DNA of 64,000 nucleotides from Rhodococcus opacus (lineage in GTDB: Bacteria; Actinomycetota; Actinomycetes; Mycobacteriales; Mycobacteriaceae). Below are positions 21,234 to 30,131 of the stretch, piece after piece. The position numbers were made by a program, and so were the translations under genes. The notes under the pieces were generated by a model. It saw only the letters and a program-made list of their open reading frames with translations. It did not search any database and had not been told where the DNA came from. Location of the stretch: the NCBI RefSeq assembly GCF_012396235.1, contig NZ_JAAXPA010000028.1, forward strand, positions 1 through 64,000, read 5' to 3'. Positions within the stretch are counted from its first letter, which is position 1. Each line of letters starts with the position of its first letter.

Positions 21234-22286
21234 ATGCACATAATCGCCAGAAGCGCACTCGAGACGATCAACGAAGCCGTTGTCGGCGCGAGCGCCCACA
21301 ACCTGGGTGTCGTCAAGATATTCAGCCAACACCCTCAGTTGGCGCAATTCATTCCTGCTTCCAGCAATTTGGCGATCAGCTGGGTCAGGTTGGAGTGCGG
21401 TGAGGTGCTGGCGGTGCACAAGCACCCGGAGCCCAGTCTGATCCTGATCTGCGAGGGTTCCGGACGAACGATGGGCGGTGCGGAGCAGGAGGTCGCTGCC
21501 GGAGACATGATCCTCGTCCCCGGCGACTCCTGGCACGGCTTCGAAGGAACCCGGGACGGTTTCTGGGCGCTCTCGATCCAGTTCAACGGCAAGGCACTCT
21601 ACGAGGACGCCGAGAAGCCCAACGCGGTGTTTGCAGGCGAGGTACCGAATCGGGCGGCTGTGCTCCTGGCGGACAACGAGAAGTACCTGCAGCAATTTGG
21701 TACCAGCAGCCTGTTGCAGCTGATCGATGCCCCCTCGTTCGACGACCCCCACGTTCGGGAACGGCTGCTCGACTGCCAGCAGACCTGGTCGGACGTGTTT
21801 CAGGACCTGCTGCACCTGCGTGTCGCGATGACTACCGATACGGCGCACAAGCAGGTGGCGCTCGACCATCTGGTCGAGGAACTGGGCCATAACGACAACC
21901 TGCGCAACCAACGGGGATCAGCGCACGCGCCGGTCACCGATGAGACGTTCGTATCGACAATGGAGTGGTTCAGGCATCAAATGCTGTACCGGAGCGACAT
22001 GGTGCGCACTCTGCTGATGCATGTGGTGCTTGAAGGTAGTGGCGAAATCTGGCACCGGGAAGCGGCGCGAGCGTTTCCGGCAATTCCGCACTTCCAAGAA
22101 CACGGAGAAGACGACGGCCAGCACGTGAGTATGGGGATCGATCTGCTCGATCGCGCAACGCCGGCCGAGATTCGAGAACTCCGCGAAGCACTCGCCGAGG
22201 GATGGAAGATGATCACGCAATTGTGCGACAGAATCGCGTCGCTCGCCCTGGCCGACACGGCGGTCCCCACGTACTCCACATGCTGA
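21234..22286 (+). CDS. Cupin / haem-oxygenase-like (HDO) didomain putative metallo-oxygenase
   Basis: The 350-residue protein joins two metal-binding folds. Residues ~45-115 form a cupin with a three-histidine set: His62 and His64 (HKH) and His101 (PGDSWH). The usual cupin Glu position is Ser68. Residues ~165-335 are all-helical and read as the TenA/haem-oxygenase-like family. They have E215-E216-LGH, Glu267 (VVLEGSGEIWH) and H290-x3-D294-x2-H297. This ligand pattern resembles HDO diiron N-oxygenases such as SznF, where the HDO domain precedes the cupin; here the order is reversed. I infer oxidation, perhaps N-oxygenation, of an amine precursor. The start is ATG 21234 with GAAGGAAG upstream. 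The stop overlaps the ABC gene start. Confidence 0.7.
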   Translation: MHIIARSALETINEAVVGASAHNLGVVKIFSQHPQLAQFIPASSNLAISWVRLECGEVLAVHKHPEPSLILICEGSGRTMGGAEQEVAAGDMILVPGDSWHGFEGTRDGFWALSIQFNGKALYEDAEKPNAVFAGEVPNRAAVLLADNEKYLQQFGTSSLLQLIDAPSFDDPHVRERLLDCQQTWSDVFQDLLHLRVAMTTDTAHKQVALDHLVEELGHNDNLRNQRGSAHAPVTDETFVSTMEWFRHQMLYRSDMVRTLLMHVVLEGSGEIWHREAARAFPAIPHFQEHGEDDGQHVSMGIDLLDRATPAEIRELREALAEGWKMITQLCDRIASLALADTAVPTYSTC

Positions 22287-25200
22287 GCGTCCTCAGGAAA
22301 GTCGTCTGGTTCGAGGTTCCCAAACCCCGAACTCGACTCGACCCTGTGCCCAACGCCTCGCACCTTGCCAGATGGCAGCGGTGGTGTGACGCGGCGCAGC
22401 GGGACAGCGTGAACGCGCTCCGAGGCGAGCGACTGAGCAGATCCGTCTTCGGCGGACTTCGTCGTGACATCATGCTCGGGCTCGTGGCCATCGCGGTCAA
22501 TGCAGGATGCGCCTTTGGTGCTGCGATCACGCTGAAATCGCTGATCCAGCACCTCGTCACCGGCGATCCAGCACTCACGACGAACCTCACGCTTGGTATC
22601 ACCTGCATCGTGCTGACCTACTTGGCGTGGCTTGCATTGAATCACACCTTCATGCAAGCCGACGTGGTAGGCATCGGAGCCCGGACATACATCGAACAAA
22701 GGCTGCTGCACAAGAAACGCAGCATTGCCCCTTCCGACCAACCGGCCGACCTGGTCACGCTCCTGGACCGGGAGGCAGCACGCGTCGAAAATGCTTGGTC
22801 GGGACTCATTTTCATCATTCTGGCACTCGCAACTATCACCTTTACCTCCGCGTACTTCTTCGTGGCGTTGGGACTGAGCGCTCTGGCGGCACTGTCGGTG
22901 ATTCTCGTCAGTTCCGCGGTGATCTACTGGAACGCCAAACAATTGAATGCCGCGCACGCTGCACTGTCGGTGACGGCGGCAGATCGCATCGAAGTCGGCC
23001 TGTTTTCGCTGAACAATCGCCTGCTCGCGTGGCTCAAGAACTGGAACGACGAACTATTTCGGCGCTATGCCGAGAAGCGAGATGGCGAGGAGCGCGCGCT
23101 CCTGAAAGCGGCGCGTCTCATCGCGCGGATCAACCTCATATCGACACTCACTCCGATCGTTGCCATGCTTGCCGCGGTGTTTACCCAGCTGGCCCACGTT
23201 GGTTACGTCGATCCAGCAGGCCTGTTGTCCACAATGGCGCTGGTCGGAGGCTTGAAATCCGTCGCCAACAATATCCCCTTCATTGTTCAGAGTCTGTCCC
23301 AGGGCATTGTCGGGCACTCCAACGTTGCGAAGTATCTATCCAGTCCGCACTCGCTGGACACCGATGCGACCGCAACGCGCCTACCGGCAACAACGGCGAA
23401 GCACATCGCCGTCGTCGGCGCCGCAGGCAGTGGCAAGACATCCGTTCTGAAAATCGGTGCACGCCACAGCAGCCAGGTGAACAGCAAAACGTTCTTCGTA
23501 CCGGATGAACCGTGGATATTCCCTGGCGGGCTCTACGAGAATTTGTGTCTCTATCGAAGCGAATTTACCGACGACGAGGCCCGTCGAGCCTTGACACTGT
23601 CCCGACTTCCCGGAACCTTCTACGGCGATTACCTCTCGAGCAAGTCACGCGACCGGACCGGGGGCTGGAACGTGTCCCGCGGGCAGGGGAAGCGGCTGGA
23701 ACTGGCACGGGCAATATTGGCCGAACCGAAGTTCGTTTACCTGGATCAGCCCACAGCAGGGCTGGACGACGACCTGGCGAATGGGCTGTTGGCCTCCCTT
23801 CTGCGCGGGCCGTGGCACGACACCACGGTCATATATGCAACGGACAAGCCCGATGAAAAAGATGCTGCAGACGAGATATGGGTAATGGCCGGAGGCGAAG
23901 TCGTGGAGGTGATGCGAAACCTCACACCACGTGCGGCGAATCCTGCTCGAGAACGCAAAAGGCATCTCGCTCGAGAGGATCGGTCGGTCGCTCGCTGTCC
24001 CCAGGGCCTGGACCGAGCGGAATTCTCGACTTCGTCACGCCGCAGTCTGATGAGCCTGGGCGTCGCGAAGGTCGCGGTTGTCGCATGCGTCCTGTTTGCG
24101 TGCCGCGACGTTCTGACGATTGTCGGTGACTACACGGCTGCCAGCGGCATTTCGACCACGAATGCGCGGACAGCAGCGACAACCCTCATCGCCGCACTGT
24201 CCGCCGGGGCCCTCCTGTCGATTTTCACCTCCCTGTTCATAGTCAAACGCAGCATCGTGGCGGCATCCCGAAAATGTCGGAATTACTTCTCGACCGTCAT
24301 GAGTCCAAAGCCCTCCAGGCCGGCCTTCGACGAGGTCGATCAGGACTATCAGAGCAAACTGACTTGGGATCAACGACGTATCGACGAACTTCTGCCAGAA
24401 GTACTTCTGAATACGCTGGGTGCGGTTACATTGCTGCTCACGACCGCCGCGTTCGTATTGAGCAAGAACATTTTCGTCCTGCTGCCCCTTGTCGGGATGT
24501 GCTTCGCCTACTGGCACAGTTCGAAGCGGTCGGGAAGGCGACTGCAGGACTTCAACGATAGAGAGATCGGTACGACGTCGACCGTGTTGGAGCGGGTCGA
24601 GGCCATTACCTGGAGCTCAGCGAGATTCGACTTGGCACGCGACAACTCGGCCCTCGTCAATTGGCTGAACAAGAGTTTGATGAATCGCGCCTTCGCTTCG
24701 ATGGACAATGCGGGCGCACGCCGCTGGTTCAACTACAAGCTCGATTTGATGGGTGTGCTCTTCCTGTCGATCGTCGTCGGTTCAACCGTGCTTGTCCAGG
24801 CCGGCGGCGGACCCGGCCTCAGCGGTGTTCTCGCGCTCAGTCTCTCGTACAGCCTCATCGCTGTTTTCGCCCGAGTGGGCCGTTGTCTGGTGGACCTCAG
24901 ACAGGTTCTCGACAGCGCGGATCGTCTCCTCACGCCTCCGACCGGCCCGGCGCCGCGCTGGACCGGCTCAGCAGTTGAAGACGCAGCGCTCGTATCCTTT
25001 TCGGAGGTAACGTACGTCGCGCCGCAGACCGGGGCGGTGCTGCTGGAAGAGCTTTCCGAGTCCTTTGCCAGCCGAGACGTCGTGGTCATCATGGGCCCGA
25101 GCGGGGTGGGTAAGTCGACATTTGCGAAGCTGGTTGTGGGCAGTCTGCAGCCGACAACAGGCGTCCTCTCGACATTGGGCCGGACGACGGGATACGTCTC

Positions 25201-25723
25201 GAATTCCCACGCCGAAGACATCCTCCTCCTGACGTCGAGTCCGATCTTCAAGCCAGGCAGATTGATCGAACACTTCAACAGCCCGTTACCGCTCGAATTG
25301 GCTCGCGTCGTCGACTATCTCGACGTGGCAGACGTCGTCGGGCGACTACCGTCCGGATTCGACGAGCCCGTCCCTGCCACGGGTCAGTTGAATCTGAGCA
25401 AGACGGAACTGCAGCGGCTGGCGCTCCTCGACCTGTTGATCAATCGCCCGGCGGTCGCAATTCTCGACGAAGCGACTTCCGAGTTGAGTACAACAGCAGA
25501 GCTCTCGATATTGCAGGCCGTGATCTCTGCCTTGCCGGACACGCTCTTCTTCATCATCACGCACAATCCCGGGCTGACCGAACTTGCCAACCGAGTCTTC
25601 CACTTCAACGGCGAGCGACGCCTCCTCGAGAATTCTGGCCAGTCGCACACGACAGCCGATCGGAACTGGAATGGAAAGGAGGAAGACCATGGAATGGCTG
25701 CCCCAACGCGATGCGTTCTGTAA
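22280..25723 (+). CDS. Single-chain ABC exporter (TM-NBD-TM-NBD) with asymmetric ATP sites
   Basis: The 1147-residue protein contains two exporter half-units in tandem. NBD1 has Walker A GAAGSGKT (Lys386), a degenerate signature SRGQG (466-470) and Walker B YLDQPTAGLD, where Gln490 replaces the catalytic glutamate. NBD2 has Walker A GPSGVGKST (Lys945), signature LSKTE in place of LSGGE, and an intact ILDEATSE (Asp1063, Glu1064). Each is preceded by about five to six membrane segments. This resembles heterodimeric or ABCC-type exporters with one degenerate site. Likely role: export of the island product or self-protection. ATG 22280 overlaps the preceding stop. The end overlaps the next gene by 35 bases. 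Confidence 0.85.
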   Translation: MLSVLRKVVWFEVPKPRTRLDPVPNASHLARWQRWCDAAQRDSVNALRGERLSRSVFGGLRRDIMLGLVAIAVNAGCAFGAAITLKSLIQHLVTGDPALTTNLTLGITCIVLTYLAWLALNHTFMQADVVGIGARTYIEQRLLHKKRSIAPSDQPADLVTLLDREAARVENAWSGLIFIILALATITFTSAYFFVALGLSALAALSVILVSSAVIYWNAKQLNAAHAALSVTAADRIEVGLFSLNNRLLAWLKNWNDELFRRYAEKRDGEERALLKAARLIARINLISTLTPIVAMLAAVFTQLAHVGYVDPAGLLSTMALVGGLKSVANNIPFIVQSLSQGIVGHSNVAKYLSSPHSLDTDATATRLPATTAKHIAVVGAAGSGKTSVLKIGARHSSQVNSKTFFVPDEPWIFPGGLYENLCLYRSEFTDDEARRALTLSRLPGTFYGDYLSSKSRDRTGGWNVSRGQGKRLELARAILAEPKFVYLDQPTAGLDDDLANGLLASLLRGPWHDTTVIYATDKPDEKDAADEIWVMAGGEVVEVMRNLTPRAANPARERKRHLAREDRSVARCPQGLDRAEFSTSSRRSLMSLGVAKVAVVACVLFACRDVLTIVGDYTAASGISTTNARTAATTLIAALSAGALLSIFTSLFIVKRSIVAASRKCRNYFSTVMSPKPSRPAFDEVDQDYQSKLTWDQRRIDELLPEVLLNTLGAVTLLLTTAAFVLSKNIFVLLPLVGMCFAYWHSSKRSGRRLQDFNDREIGTTSTVLERVEAITWSSARFDLARDNSALVNWLNKSLMNRAFASMDNAGARRWFNYKLDLMGVLFLSIVVGSTVLVQAGGGPGLSGVLALSLSYSLIAVFARVGRCLVDLRQVLDSADRLLTPPTGPAPRWTGSAVEDAALVSFSEVTYVAPQTGAVLLEELSESFASRDVVVIMGPSGVGKSTFAKLVVGSLQPTTGVLSTLGRTTGYVSNSHAEDILLLTSSPIFKPGRLIEHFNSPLPLELARVVDYLDVADVVGRLPSGFDEPVPATGQLNLSKTELQRLALLDLLINRPAVAILDEATSELSTTAELSILQAVISALPDTLFFIITHNPGLTELANRVFHFNGERRLLENSGQSHTTADRNWNGKEEDHGMAAPTRCVL

Positions 25724-26615
25724 CAGTCACAACGTTCCACGGCCACAACTTCCGCTGAGGAACATCGCGCACTGGAACGCGGTACTCCAGGGCAGCGTGA
25801 GCAGCAATGACGCCCTGCATCACGAGCGAGCGTACGTCGCACCCGGATACTTCTACATGCCCGTGTGCGACGAGCCCGACGATCGGACATTGGCGGAGTT
25901 GTCGAGCCTGGCGTCAACCGCCGACTGGTTGTTGGTCCCTTCCCTTCGCAGATCCGATCGCCGTCGGCGCGCCGACGTCATTGCAGTTCCATTCATGAAG
26001 GCGGCATTCTTCCGGTCTTCGCGAAGTGTGGACCTCGCCTTGCGAACCGCGGTAGGACCCAGCCAATACAAATCAATCGTCAGGCTCACGAGGAAGGCCG
26101 AAGCGGCGTGCACAACCGAGATACACCGTCTCTCGGACGTGGCAGAAGACAATCGGGTCCTGCGCGATTTCGCCTGCCTTCAGGCCTTGAATGTGGCCAA
26201 GTACGGACACGCCAAGAACCTCTATACGAGCGATGTGCTGCGTATGCTGGCACGCTCGTCCGAAGGTGAGAAATATTTCGTGAAGCTGGACTACGACAAG
26301 TATTCGAATACTCCGTTGGCCGGATCACTGAGCTACGCCGACGATCACCGTGGCGTGTTTACGAAACTCGTTCGGGGACTGGACCACGACCGAATTCCGC
26401 GTGGGTTGAATCTGTATATCGCCGACTACTACCAAATGTATCATTTCGCGGATCGGCTGGGTTTCGCGGACGTCTGCCTCGGCCGAGGCGCCATCGACGC
26501 GAAGGTCCGGGTGGGCGCAATTCACATTGTCAACCTGGACAACTGGCTGATTCCGGTCAACACACAGCGTACACAGGCGATGCAGGACTACGCGAGATCG
26601 CGACATGGAGACTGA
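25689..26615 (+). CDS. FemAB/GNAT-like acyltransferase of unknown substrate
   Basis: The 308-residue protein has no exact family I can name with certainty. The pattern NTPLAGSLSYADDHRGVFTK, then RIPRGLNLYIADYYQMYHFADRLGF, then CLGRGAIDAKVRVGA is that of FemAB-type and CelD/BioF2-like GNAT proteins, with an LG...K..G ending. Such enzymes move aminoacyl groups, often from aminoacyl-tRNA, or acyl-CoA, onto amines. In this setting it may form an amide or load an amino acid onto the intermediate. ATG 25689 has GGAGG upstream and lies inside the end of the exporter gene. It ends one base before the aminotransferase start. Confidence 0.55.
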   Translation: MEWLPQRDAFCNSHNVPRPQLPLRNIAHWNAVLQGSVSSNDALHHERAYVAPGYFYMPVCDEPDDRTLAELSSLASTADWLLVPSLRRSDRRRRADVIAVPFMKAAFFRSSRSVDLALRTAVGPSQYKSIVRLTRKAEAACTTEIHRLSDVAEDNRVLRDFACLQALNVAKYGHAKNLYTSDVLRMLARSSEGEKYFVKLDYDKYSNTPLAGSLSYADDHRGVFTKLVRGLDHDRIPRGLNLYIADYYQMYHFADRLGFADVCLGRGAIDAKVRVGAIHIVNLDNWLIPVNTQRTQAMQDYARSRHGD

Positions 26616-26616
26616 G

Positions 26617-27471
26617 ATGATCAGCGAAATAGCCTGGGCAGATGGAAGATGCGTGCGATTCGACGAGGTGATCCTGTCACCTGCCACCCATGGGTTGTCG
26701 TATGCCACGTCGGTGTTCGACGGTATCCGCACGTACGGCGGCAGCATCTTCAAATGCGACGACCACATAGCGAGGTTGCGGCGGTCCGCCGAGTTGTTCG
26801 GGCACACCGTGCACTATTCGAATGCGGACTTGGCCGACGCTTGCCACGAATTGGTGAGGGCCAACGATCTGGCCGATGCGTACATCAAGTGCTTGGTCTT
26901 CTATGACGACACCGATGTGAGTTTCAAGGCGCAGGGCTCTTCCAGCAAGGTGGTCCTGTTTGCCCTGCCCTTTCCTTCGAATTCGGCCGCGGAGCAATAT
27001 CGGCTGTCGACGGCAACGTGGCGGCGTGCACCCGCCTCCTGTCACCCGTATCAGGCGAAGACGTCGTCTACCTACGCGTTGAGCTACTTGAGCCACCGCG
27101 GGCGGGCCGACGGCTACGATGACGTGCTCTTCCTCTCGACAGCCGACGCTGTGTGCGAGTCGAGCGGCTCGAACGTGTTCTTCGTCAAGGGGAACGCATT
27201 GTTCACGCCGACTGCCGAATTGGCCCTCGACGGGATTACCCGAAGGGTGATAATCGATGAGCTGTGTCCGCGACTGAAGCTCTCGGTAACGGAACGCGAC
27301 ATCGCCTACGGCGAGATCGGATCGTTCGACGCCGCATTTCTGTGCGGGACTGCGATCGAAATCATGGAGGTTTCCGGCATCGACGAGATCCGGTATGCGA
27401 AGTCCGCAGTGGTCGATGCGATTGCAACCGAGTATCGACACTTGACCAACGGCCGGTCCGCGATCCGATGA
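26617..27471 (+). CDS. Class IV PLP aminotransferase (branched-chain aminotransferase-like)
   Basis: The 284-residue fold-type IV enzyme has the usual sequence path: SPATHGLSYATSVFDGIRTY, HIARLRRSAELF, then the PLP lysine Lys148 in PYQAKTSSTYALSYL, ESSGSNVFFVKGNALFTP and LDGITRRVIID. Relatives are IlvE, D-amino-acid transaminase and aminodeoxychorismate lyase. IlvE-like transamination of an amino or keto acid building block is most likely. ATG 26617 has GGAG six bases upstream. ATG 26605, in frame, would overlap the previous gene. A paralogue dedicated to the island rather than the housekeeping IlvE is inferred from context. Confidence 0.82.
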   Translation: MISEIAWADGRCVRFDEVILSPATHGLSYATSVFDGIRTYGGSIFKCDDHIARLRRSAELFGHTVHYSNADLADACHELVRANDLADAYIKCLVFYDDTDVSFKAQGSSSKVVLFALPFPSNSAAEQYRLSTATWRRAPASCHPYQAKTSSTYALSYLSHRGRADGYDDVLFLSTADAVCESSGSNVFFVKGNALFTPTAELALDGITRRVIIDELCPRLKLSVTERDIAYGEIGSFDAAFLCGTAIEIMEVSGIDEIRYAKSAVVDAIATEYRHLTNGRSAIR

Positions 27472-27596
27472 CAAACAAGCAAGGTGGGTAAACCTTCCCC
27501 CCAGGGTTCCTAGCTTCACGGCCGTCGGACCGGGATAGTACTGGAAGGTGAAAGTCCATTTCGCCGAACGATATTCCATCCAGCGGGGTCTTCTGA

Positions 27597-28856
27597 ATGA
27601 AACTGCTCATTCTCCATCGCGTTCCGTATTCCTTCATCGAATACCATCGTGTAATCGATCATGGAATTCACGATGTCGTCTACGTGGGCTCGAGCGCGCA
27701 ACTTGCGACCGTGCCGCCCGACCTTCCTTGCACGAGGGTTGAACGCCCGGGTCGAGCAGGTCTGGCCGAGGAAGTTCGCACCCTGTTCTCCCCCGACGAT
27801 GCCTTCGACCGAGTCATCAGCGTCTCCCAATACGAGATGATGGAGGCAGCGCAGATAAGACGGAGCCTCGGAATAGAAGGAGTATCACCGGAGCAGGTCC
27901 ACATCGTGAACGACAAGATAGCGATGAAAGCCGCAGTCGCAGGATGCGGACTTCGCGTGCCCAGATTTGTTCGCTGCGATGAGGCGCTCACCGCTTCGTC
28001 CGCCGATGTCACTCCGTGGGCTGGGAAGACGGTGCTCAAACCACTCGATGGAACCGCCAGCAAGGATGTTGTCGTCTTCGCCACCTACGCTGACGCCGGC
28101 AGTGCGATCCTCAACCACCCTACGGGTCTGGAGGACTGGGATCCGGAACGCTTCCAGCTCGAAGAATATGTGGAGGGGCCGATCTTCCACTTCGATGGCG
28201 TGATGCTTGCCGGTGCGCCGGTGGCGATCATCGCCAGCAGATATCTGGGCACTTGCCTCGAGTTTGCCCAGGGAGTTCCGCAGGGATCGATTCAAGTCGA
28301 CGACGACGGTGGGCGTTGCAAGGTAGCGGTCGAGTACCTTCGGGCCGTGGGTATCGACAATGGCCCATTCCATCTCGAAATGATCGAGGCCGCAGATGGA
28401 ATGGTTTTCCTGGAGGTCGGCGCCCGCCCTGGCGGCGGACATATCAAGGAGACATTCCGGCTTGCCACAGGCATCGACTTGGTCGCGGCCGGTTTGGCCT
28501 GCAACCTCGATTGGTCACCTCTCGAAATCAATCCACTGAAACGGTGGTTCGAAAGTACGGCGAGCAGTACGGTCTACGGGGATTTCATGTTCCCGGGTCA
28601 CCTGCTTCCGTCGCGGTACTGCGCGATATCGGGTGGAGAACGGTTTCAGGCCCACCCAGACGTTGTTCGATGGAAGGAGCTGGATGCGGGCGCTTCTCTT
28701 CCGGAGACCGTGAGCTATTTCGATTTCGAATTGCCCGTCAGCGGTATCGTCGCCGGCCGGTCGAGCTCTGAAGTGACCTCACTCATTCGCGAAATCCTGA
28801 CGACCGTGCAAGTCGTACCGATTGAGCAACCCACGCAATGCCCCACACCTGGCTGA
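27597..28856 (+). CDS. ATP-grasp ligase, island copy 1
   Basis: The 419-residue protein shows ATP-grasp landmarks: VNDKIAMKAAVAGCGLRVP, the ATP-lysine KPLDGTASKDVVVF, hinge FQLEEYVEGPIFHFDGVM, and the metal-binding FHLEMIEA...FLEVGARPGGGHI. These enzymes make acyl-phosphates and join carboxylates to amines. Carboxylate-amine ligases of this type (BacD, DdaG kinds) build dipeptides without an NRPS. It is separated from the aminotransferase by 125 bases that carry AACCCTGGGG in inverted orientation, so it may have its own promoter. Substrates cannot be read from sequence. Confidence 0.82.
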   Translation: MKLLILHRVPYSFIEYHRVIDHGIHDVVYVGSSAQLATVPPDLPCTRVERPGRAGLAEEVRTLFSPDDAFDRVISVSQYEMMEAAQIRRSLGIEGVSPEQVHIVNDKIAMKAAVAGCGLRVPRFVRCDEALTASSADVTPWAGKTVLKPLDGTASKDVVVFATYADAGSAILNHPTGLEDWDPERFQLEEYVEGPIFHFDGVMLAGAPVAIIASRYLGTCLEFAQGVPQGSIQVDDDGGRCKVAVEYLRAVGIDNGPFHLEMIEAADGMVFLEVGARPGGGHIKETFRLATGIDLVAAGLACNLDWSPLEINPLKRWFESTASSTVYGDFMFPGHLLPSRYCAISGGERFQAHPDVVRWKELDAGASLPETVSYFDFELPVSGIVAGRSSSEVTSLIREILTTVQVVPIEQPTQCPTPG

Positions 28857-28974
28857 CCGGACAGAACGTAAATCTGCTCGGTAAATACGTGGGTTGTCGG
28901 TCATTGGGGTGCGCAAGGTCGCCGCCGGAAGGCCGGTTGCCTTCTCTGCGTATCGGTTGGTGTTGACGGTTAAG

Positions 28975-30131
28975 CTGCCGACCTGCTCGGCCCCGGCGGG
29001 GGCGGGCGCAGTGGCGGCGGGTCCGGCTGACCGCCGCCATCCCCGCACACCTGCACGGCCGGGCGATCACCGACTGGCATCTGCCGACCCTCGTCCTCGA
29101 CCGCCGGGGTCTGTTGTTGCGGTGCGCCGCGACCGAACTCGTCCCCGCCGCCGATCTGATGGCCAGCACGGTCGCGGTCGGGGTCGACTGGTCCCCGTCC
29201 ACACTCGGCGCCGCCGCCATCACCGCTGACGGCCCGGCCGGGTTGTCGTCGGATTACCGGGGCTGGACGTACGACGACCGCGGCCTCGGAATCACACTGG
29301 CCCGCCTACAGACCGAAGGCCAGATGCTGCACCGCAAGGCGGCCCGGTTGACGCGGCTGGCCGTCGCCGAACCCGAGGTCCGCGCCCAACTCGAGGGGAA
29401 GATCGCCGTCCTCAACGTGCATCGGACTGCGGTGGGCGTCAAACGGGGCAAGATCAACCGGGAACTGGGATTCCACTTCGCCCGCCAGGTCACCGACTAC
29501 GCCGCCACCGCGGGTGCGCAGGTGATCGCGGTCGAGGACCTCACCACCCTCGAGACCCGCGGACACGGACGAGTCAACAACAACCGGGCCCGCGCAGTCC
29601 GCCCGCCGTAATGCGACCGCCGCCCTCACGCACACCGCCGCGGGTGTGGGTGTCGCGGTGGTCACGGTGCCCGCCCGCGGATCCTCGGCACAGTGTCCGG
29701 GGTGCGACGAACCGCTCACCCGCCCCGGCGGCTGTCACACCGCATGGTGTCCCCGCTGCCTGGTCGGCGGCAACCGCGACCAGATTGCCGGGGTGAACCT
29801 GGCCACACGCGCGCTGCTCGGTAAGAACAAAGTGACCCGGCGGCGGGGGCAGCTGCCCGCGGTCCGGGTCGCCGAGCACGCGCCGGTCCGAAAGTTCCGG
29901 GACAAGACCAGTCCGACACCGCGTCGGCCGCGGCATCGCCGGGTTCGCCGCAGCCTCCGCACCGTCACACCGCGGGCGGGGGTGACTCCGAAACAGCATG
30001 TTCCTGCACCCGAAGCGTCGGTGTGGGACACGGTCCAACCCACACCACCACACGGTGATGCGGGTAGCCGTGACACACGTACATCTCAACCATCAGCCAC
30101 ACCAGTGGCAGATAGTACGAGATCTACGTAG
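28975..30131 (+). pseudogene. tnpB: Frameshifted TnpB-like RNA-guided nuclease remnant (IS200/IS605 or IS607 type)
   Basis: Two frames together give the C-terminal RuvC part of TnpB. The first (to 29611) has VGVDWSPSTLG (catalytic Asp near 29186) and VIAVEDLTTLETRG (Glu near 29534). A stop at 29609-29611 interrupts it. The frame that continues reads QSARRNATAALTHTAAGVGV, the zinc ribbon CPGCDEPL...CPRC, and NRDQIAGVNLATRALLG with the third acidic residue. The N-terminal recognition half is not recognisable. No tnpA, clear ends or target duplication are seen. Its tail runs 45 bases into the opposite-strand ATP-grasp gene. GC is higher than the surrounding island. Confidence 0.7.
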
